Assembly: GCF_000576595.1 (NCBI RefSeq)
Contig: NZ_AWSA01000041.1
Span: 1-37,748 of the forward strand
DNA from: Intrasporangium oryzae NRRL B-24470
GTDB taxonomy: Bacteria > Actinomycetota > Actinomycetes > Actinomycetales > Dermatophilaceae
Direction: 5' to 3'
DNA length: 37,748 nt
The notes under the pieces: generated by a model
What the model saw: the letters and a program-made list of their open reading frames with translations, nothing else
What the model was told of the DNA's origin: nothing
Databases searched by the model: none
Program-made: the position numbers and the translations under genes
Part shown: in pieces, positions 33,643 to 37,748 of the stretch
Layout of the letters: every line of letters starts with the position of its first letter
Numbering within the stretch: the stretch's first letter is position 1

Positions 33643-33702
33643 CACTTTCAATCGCGGGCTCGCCTTGCGCAGGGCACCCGCTCCTCGCTAGGAGCACACG
33701 CC

Positions 33703-34293
33703 ATGACCGACATCACCACCAGCCGCGAGGCCGTCCGGACGATCCGGGGGGCGGTCCTGCCCGTCGCAGGAACGTGGGACATCGACCCCGGACACGCCGA
33801 CCTCGCCTTCACCGGGCGCCACTTCATGGTGACGAAGGTGCGGGGCCGTTTCACCGACGTCCGGGGCGCGATCACCGTCGCCGAGGACATCACGCAGTCG
33901 ACCGTAGAGGTCGTCATCGGCATGGCCTCCGTCGAGTCGGGCAACCCGACCCGCGACGAGCACCTCAGGTCAGCGGAGATGTTCGACGTCGAGCGGTACC
34001 CAGAGGCGACCTTCCGGAGCACGTCGGTCGACTGGTCCGGGACGACGGGTGCCGTCCACGGAGACCTGACGATCCACGGCGTGACGCGCCCGGTGGTTCT
34101 CGACGTGAGCTTCGAGGGGCACGTCCGCGACCCGTGGGGTGGCGACCGGGCCATCTTCTCGGCCGCCACCCGGGTCAACCGCGAGGACTTCGACATCACC
34201 TGGAACGTCGCCCTCGAGGCCGGCGGCGTCCTCGTCAGCAAGGAGGTCGACATCACGATCGAGATGGAGACGGTCTTGCGCGCCGATCTGTGA
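33703..34293 (+). CDS. YceI family protein (polyisoprenoid-binding lipocalin-like fold)
   Basis: A 196-residue YceI-family protein: GTWDIDPGHADLAFTGRHFM at the start, VTKVRGRFTDVRGAITV, then RDEHLRSAEMFDVERYPEAT, GDLTIHGVTRPVVLDVSFEG and the closing RVNREDFDITWN. These beta-barrel proteins bind isoprenoid chains or amides. There is no signal peptide, so it is cytoplasmic. TAGGAG lies 9 bases before ATG 33703; earlier in-frame codons would precede the predicted transcription start region and are not used. Regulation by the divergent MarR protein is inferred from the operators. Confidence 0.92.
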   Translation: MTDITTSREAVRTIRGAVLPVAGTWDIDPGHADLAFTGRHFMVTKVRGRFTDVRGAITVAEDITQSTVEVVIGMASVESGNPTRDEHLRSAEMFDVERYPEATFRSTSVDWSGTTGAVHGDLTIHGVTRPVVLDVSFEGHVRDPWGGDRAIFSAATRVNREDFDITWNVALEAGGVLVSKEVDITIEMETVLRADL

Positions 34294-34305
34294 GACGCGG
34301 GAATG

Positions 34306-34359
34306 TATACCCCGGGCGGGTACTTGTGGTACTACTACCACTTGTACCCCCTAGGGGTA
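34306..34359 (+). promoter_or_regulatory. CsoR-type palindromes upstream of the DHA2 exporter
   Basis: TATACCCCGGGCGGGTAC (34306-34323) and GTACCCCCTAGGGGTAT (34344-34360) match the operators ahead of copZ. Between them is another palindrome, GTGGTA-ctac-TACCAC (34326-34341). No clear -35/-10 pair was identified. A CsoR-like repressor (copper-sensing CsoR or persulfide-sensing CstR) is likely. Confidence 0.7.
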
Positions 34360-34402
34360 TCTACCCAGCGCCGACGGCGCACACGAGAAGGAGTCTCACG
34401 AC

Positions 34403-35833
34403 ATGAGTACGATCCACCCACCCGAACCTCGCCGGGGACTGGCGCTGTCGTTGATCGCGGCGGCACAGTTCATGGTCATCATGGACACCTCGATCATCGG
34501 GGTGGCCCTGCCCCAGATGCAGGCGGACCTCGGCTTCAGCCAGGAGAACCTGTCGTGGGTGTTCAACGCCTACGTCATCGCCTTCGGCGGCCTGCTGCTC
34601 CTCGGCGGCCGGCTGTCCGACCTCTACGGAGCCCGTCGGGTCTTCGCCGGCGGCTGGGCCACGCTGCTCGTCGGCTCGCTCGCCGCCGGCCTGGCGACGT
34701 CGCCGGCCGTCGAGCTCGTGGCCCGGGCTGTTCAGGGCGCCGGCGCCGCGCTCATCGCACCCTCGGCCCTGACCCTGCTCATGATGCTCTTCGGGTCCGA
34801 ACCGAAGCAGCTCACCCGGGCGCTGGCGATCTATGGCGCCGCCGCACCGGCCGGAGGCACCGCCGGCGTCTTCCTCGGGGGTCTCATCACCGAGTACCTC
34901 TCCTGGCCGTGGGTCTTCTACATCAACATCCCGATCGCGGCTCTCGCCCTCTACCTGACCCGCTCGCTCATGCCTGCGGGCGGCGGGCGCAGCGGCTCGC
35001 TCGACCTCATCGGCTCCGTGACCGTCACCACGGGTCTCGGCGCCGCCGTCTTCGGCATCGTCCGCGCCCCCGAGGCGGGTTGGACCTCGGCGGCGACGCT
35101 CGCGACCCTCGGCGCGGCGGTCCTGCTTCTCGGCACGTTCCTCCTGGTCCAGGCGCGTCGCCGGGAACCCCTCGTGCGGCTCTCGATCTTCGCCAGCCCG
35201 AACCTCGCGGGCGCCAACGTGGCGCAGCTGCTCCTCGGCGGGGCCTGGATCCCGATGTGGTTCTTCCTCAACCTCTACCTGCAGCAGGTCCTCGGGTTCA
35301 GCGCCTTCCCCTCCGGTGCGGCGCTCCTGCCGATGACGGCCCTCATCATGATCGGCATGATCGCCCTCGCGCCGCGGGCCATGGGCCGGTTCGGCGCCAA
35401 GCCGATGATCGTCTCGGGACTGGCCGTCCTCGCGGTCGGGCTCGGCTGGCTCTCGCTCGTGCGGCCGGACGGCAGCTTCTGGGTCGACGTCCTGCCGGCC
35501 TCCCTCGTCGCCGCCCTCGGGATGAGCCTCGCGTTCATCCCCTCCCTCGGGACGGCGATCGGCGCGGCCGGACCCGAGAACGGTGGCCTCGCGTCGGGCA
35601 TCGTCAACGTCAGCTACCAGGTCGGTTCGGCGATCGGCCTCGCCGTCGTGACGGCGATCGCGGCCGGGGCCGGGGCCGACCGGCTCGGCTCGCCGGTCCA
35701 GCTGACCGAGGGCTTCTCGGCGGCGTTCGTCGCGGCTGCCGTTGTCGCCCTCGCTGGAGCGGTCCTCGCCGCGGTCACCATCCGCGGCAGCCGGCGGTCG
35801 GCCCCGGCCGAGCGTGAGTCGGTCAACGCCTGA
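34403..35833 (+). CDS. MFS transporter, DHA2 (14-TMS, EmrB/QacA) family exporter
   Basis: A 476-residue proton-driven exporter with about 14 membrane helices. LIAAAQFMVIMDTSIIGVAL is the motif D1 region of DHA2 transporters, GGRLSDLYGARRVF is motif A, and GAAAPAGGTAGVFLGGLITE is the motif C-like antiporter sequence. GAAGGAG is 9 bases before the ATG. DHA2 proteins export drugs, dyes and small metabolites; the substrate here is unknown. The CsoR-type palindromes upstream suggest induction by copper or reactive sulfur, unusual for this family. A terminator follows at 35891. Confidence 0.92.
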   Translation: MSTIHPPEPRRGLALSLIAAAQFMVIMDTSIIGVALPQMQADLGFSQENLSWVFNAYVIAFGGLLLLGGRLSDLYGARRVFAGGWATLLVGSLAAGLATSPAVELVARAVQGAGAALIAPSALTLLMMLFGSEPKQLTRALAIYGAAAPAGGTAGVFLGGLITEYLSWPWVFYINIPIAALALYLTRSLMPAGGGRSGSLDLIGSVTVTTGLGAAVFGIVRAPEAGWTSAATLATLGAAVLLLGTFLLVQARRREPLVRLSIFASPNLAGANVAQLLLGGAWIPMWFFLNLYLQQVLGFSAFPSGAALLPMTALIMIGMIALAPRAMGRFGAKPMIVSGLAVLAVGLGWLSLVRPDGSFWVDVLPASLVAALGMSLAFIPSLGTAIGAAGPENGGLASGIVNVSYQVGSAIGLAVVTAIAAGAGADRLGSPVQLTEGFSAAFVAAAVVALAGAVLAAVTIRGSRRSAPAERESVNA

Positions 35834-35890
35834 GCGCCGACTCGGGCGGCGACTCACGCCCTGGGCGCCGCATCATCGGAAGCACGGAGC

Positions 35891-35917
35891 AGGCCCGGGT
35901 CCATCGGACCCGGGTCT
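35891..35917 (+). terminator. Intrinsic terminator after the exporter
   Basis: A 12-base stem (35891-35902 with 35906-35917, one G-U pair) and ATC loop, in the convergent gap between the exporter and the epimerase-like gene. Confidence 0.8.
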
Positions 35918-35985
35918 GTCGGTGTGCAGGGCCTGAGCGTGCTCGGTGTGTCCTCCGCCGCGCCGCGCGGACCCGCCGCCCTGAG

Positions 35986-36909
35986 TCAGGCGGCGTCGGC
36001 CGCGCCGTACGAGCCGTGCCGCAGCTCGACGAGCACGCCGGGGCGGCTTGGGCTCCAGCCGAGCCTCCCTGCGGTCACGGCCGCAGAGACGACCTGGTCG
36101 CAGGCAAGAGCCTGGGCGAACGGGGCGCCGAGCGCGCCGGCCGCCTCGGGGAGGGGCCAGCTGCGCACGAGGTCGACGCCCGCGGCCGCTGCGGCCGCCG
36201 CGGCGATCTCCGTCGTGTCGACACCCTGCTCGGCCACGGCGTGGAGCAGGGCGCCCGGGTCGGCCCCCTCGACGGCCGCGACGAATCGGTCGGCCAGGTC
36301 CTCAACATGCACCATCGGCCACCGGGCGGGCTCCCCCACATAGAGCCCGGCACCGTGCTGCGCCGCCAGGCTCACGAGGAGCGCGGGAATTCCCCCTGCG
36401 CGGCCGTGGGCGATGCCAGGGCGCACCACGACGGACCGGACCCCACGCGATGCGGCTCCCAGCACCTGCTGCTCGATCCGGGGCCGGTAGCCGACGATGT
36501 CGAGGGGGTTCGTGGGGGTGGACTCGTCCTGGACCGAGCCGTGCGAGGGCCCGAGGACCCACACGCCGCTCGCGTAGACGTACGCGCGCCCGGTTCCCTC
36601 GAGCGGGGCCAGCAGTGCCGCCGCGGCCGCGCTGTCCACGGACTCGTCGCCGCTCGGGGTCGCGAGGTTGACCACGGCGTCGACCTCGGGGGTGACCGCC
36701 GGCCCGAGCGAGGCGGGTTCGGTCAGGTCCCCGACGCGAGCTGTGACCCCGGCAGGCAGGTCGGAATCCGGGAACCCGGGACGCGTGAGGGCGATGACCT
36801 GGTGGCCGCGGGCCACGAGGTGCTCGGTGACGACCTGGCCGATGTAGCCGGTGGCCCCGATGACGAGCACCGTCTGCGATGACGGCTCGTGCTGAAGCTG
36901 GGTGGGCAT
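35986..36909 (-). CDS. NAD(P)-binding epimerase/dehydratase-like protein (extended SDR)
   Basis: A 307-residue extended SDR/NmrA-like protein. The Rossmann loop GATGYIG is at 18-24, and PMVHVEDLADRFVAAVEG is typical of sugar-epimerase relatives. The catalytic YxxxK is not intact: the expected place reads YRPRIE (141-146), with isoleucine for lysine, so it may be a redox-sensing or atypical member. GAGGAG is six bases before the ATG. It diverges from a TetR regulator across paired operators and is the likely target of that regulator. The substrate is unknown. Confidence 0.85.
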   Translation of the reverse strand: MPTQLQHEPSSQTVLVIGATGYIGQVVTEHLVARGHQVIALTRPGFPDSDLPAGVTARVGDLTEPASLGPAVTPEVDAVVNLATPSGDESVDSAAAAALLAPLEGTGRAYVYASGVWVLGPSHGSVQDESTPTNPLDIVGYRPRIEQQVLGAASRGVRSVVVRPGIAHGRAGGIPALLVSLAAQHGAGLYVGEPARWPMVHVEDLADRFVAAVEGADPGALLHAVAEQGVDTTEIAAAAAAAAGVDLVRSWPLPEAAGALGAPFAQALACDQVVSAAVTAGRLGWSPSRPGVLVELRHGSYGAADAA

Positions 36910-36955
36910 GAGTTCTCCTCGACTGGGTGTGATCGTGGACCCCGTGCGGCAATCC

Positions 36956-37001
36956 GGACTAGAGTCCTCTTATGCGAGCGACATTAACGGACTCCAGTCC
37001 G
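36956..37001. promoter_or_regulatory. Paired GGACT-NN-AGTCC operators between the SDR and tetR genes
   Basis: GGACTAGAGTCC (36956-36967) and CGGACTCCAGTCCG (36988-37001) are two copies of the same palindrome with centres 33 bases apart, about three helical turns, on the same face of the DNA. The intervening A+T-rich stretch probably holds both promoters. They are likely TetR binding sites. Confidence 0.75.
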
Positions 37002-37027
37002 CTTGGTCAATCCCTCGAGGGGCCCTC

Positions 37028-37651
37028 ATGAGCACCCACGCGGCCGGGGACGGCCCCTCCCTGCCCATCGGGCCTCCCCCGGTGCGCGAACGGGCCGACG
37101 CAGCACGCAACCGCCGGCGCGCTCTCGCCGCGGCCGAGGCCCTCTTCGCCGAGCGCGGCGTGCACAGCGTGACCATGGACGACGTCGCGGCGGCGGCCGG
37201 CGTCGGCAAGGGGACGCTGTACCGGCGCTTCACCGACAAGGGTGGCCTCGCCTCGGCGCTCCTCAGCGAACGCGCGATCGCGCTGCAGGGAGAGATCCTC
37301 GGCGGACCGCCGCCGCTGGGCCCCGGGGCACCCCCCGAGCTGCGCCTGCGTGCGTTCACGACGGCATACCTCCGCTTTCAGGCCACGCACCTCGACCTCG
37401 TGCTCCTCTCGGAGACCTCGACGCCCGGGGCCCGGCTGCGGAAGGGGTCCTACGCCTTCTGGGCCCAGCACGCCGAGATGCTCCTCCGGGCCAGGGGGGT
37501 CCGGGACCCGCTCGAGCGCGCCGAGGTGCTCCTCGCCGGGCTGTCTGCGGAGCAGGTCAGCTCATGGTTGCGTGACCAGGGCCGAGACCTCGAAGCGCTC
37601 GTCGAGGCGATGGGCCGGCTGGCGGACGCACTGGGCTCCGCCGGAACATAG
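37028..37651 (+). CDS. TetR-family transcriptional regulator
   Basis: A 207-residue TetR regulator. The helix-turn-helix is VTMDDVAAAAGVGKGTLYRR followed by FTDKGGLASALL. The C-terminal ligand domain matches no specific group I can name. GAGGGG is seven bases before ATG 37028; in-frame openings further upstream would run through the operators. Autoregulation and control of the divergent SDR gene through the GGACT-NN-AGTCC pair is inferred. Confidence 0.92.
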   Translation: MSTHAAGDGPSLPIGPPPVRERADAARNRRRALAAAEALFAERGVHSVTMDDVAAAAGVGKGTLYRRFTDKGGLASALLSERAIALQGEILGGPPPLGPGAPPELRLRAFTTAYLRFQATHLDLVLLSETSTPGARLRKGSYAFWAQHAEMLLRARGVRDPLERAEVLLAGLSAEQVSSWLRDQGRDLEALVEAMGRLADALGSAGT

Positions 37652-37654
37652 ACG

Positions 37655-37690
37655 AGAGGCCGTCTTCGGATCTCTCCGAAGACGGCCTCT
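37655..37690 (+). terminator. Intrinsic terminator after tetR
   Basis: A perfect 16-base stem (37655-37670 with 37675-37690) and a TCTC loop start three bases after the tetR stop. Confidence 0.9.
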
Positions 37691-37748
37691 GCTGTGCTGT
37701 CATGCACATTTGTAGCGGGGGCAGTGTCTGATTCCACGACATAGTTGA
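37691..37748. other. Unassigned end of window
   Basis: Less G+C-rich than the rest of the window and without a readable frame. It could be the edge of a mobile element or the upstream/downstream part of a gene beyond the window; nothing can be settled from 58 bases. Confidence 0.3.

Noticed and set aside
37691-37748. Possible insertion-sequence end at the window edge
   Set aside because: Only 58 bases are available and no matching inverted repeat or transposase is visible.

Overview
The window is about 72% G+C and carries genes typical of a mycothiol-using, F420-making actinobacterium: WhiB2, FbiA/FbiB, SigR/RsrA, ribosomal protein bL37 and many leaderless messages. Gene content and codon use fit Micrococcales, perhaps near Intrasporangiaceae; the family is a guess. 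Two stretches echo conserved actinobacterial order: the Rv3259-whiB2-fbiA-fbiB neighbourhood and the sigH/rshA-SRAP-aroA-rsgA neighbourhood of Mycobacterium tuberculosis. I see no rRNA or tRNA gene, CRISPR array, complete IS element or prophage.

Layout. 1-7.8 kb: end of a zincin-like protein, then (minus) DUF5719 protein, a large membrane glycosyltransferase and WhiB2, divergent from fbiA-fbiB (F420). 7.8-10.9 kb: an MDR dehydrogenase divergent from the biotin ECF transporter bioY-bioM-bioN. 11-15.3 kb (minus): malic enzyme; two coupled membrane HD-domain proteins preceded by a 29-codon hydrophobic small ORF and a strong hairpin. 15.6-18.3 kb: the 24-residue bL37 gene, then sigR-rsrA, an alpha/beta hydrolase and an SRAP/HMCES protein. 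18.5-22.4 kb (plus): a 12-codon leader ORF, aroA, rsgA, hisN and a GNAT acetyltransferase. 22.5-25.3 kb (minus): a two-subunit M16 peptidase. 25.4-28.5 kb (plus): LppU-like membrane protein, SufS-like PLP enzyme, TVP38 membrane protein. 28.6-33 kb: copper module (cupredoxin lipoprotein; CopZ, His-rich exported protein and CopA behind three CsoR-type operators). 33.1-35.8 kb: MarR regulator divergent from a YceI protein, then a DHA2 exporter whose upstream region again has CsoR-type palindromes. 36-37.7 kb: an NAD-binding epimerase-like protein divergent from a TetR regulator with two identical operator half-sites between them.

How genes work together. Most adjacent same-strand genes overlap by 4 bases (ATGA/GTGA), implying translational coupling: glycosyltransferase/DUF5719, fbiA/fbiB, bioM/bioN, the HD pair, sigR/rsrA, SRAP/hydrolase, leader/aroA/rsgA and the M16 pair. 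At least six genes appear to be leaderless, with a TANNNT hexamer 6-7 bases before the start codon. Beyond the genes, the octamer CGGCATAC (either strand) occurs 20 times, far above what base composition predicts, and its intergenic copies sit in hairpin-forming sequence after stop codons. That motif and the small-ORF/HD-protein cluster are the best candidates for something undescribed.
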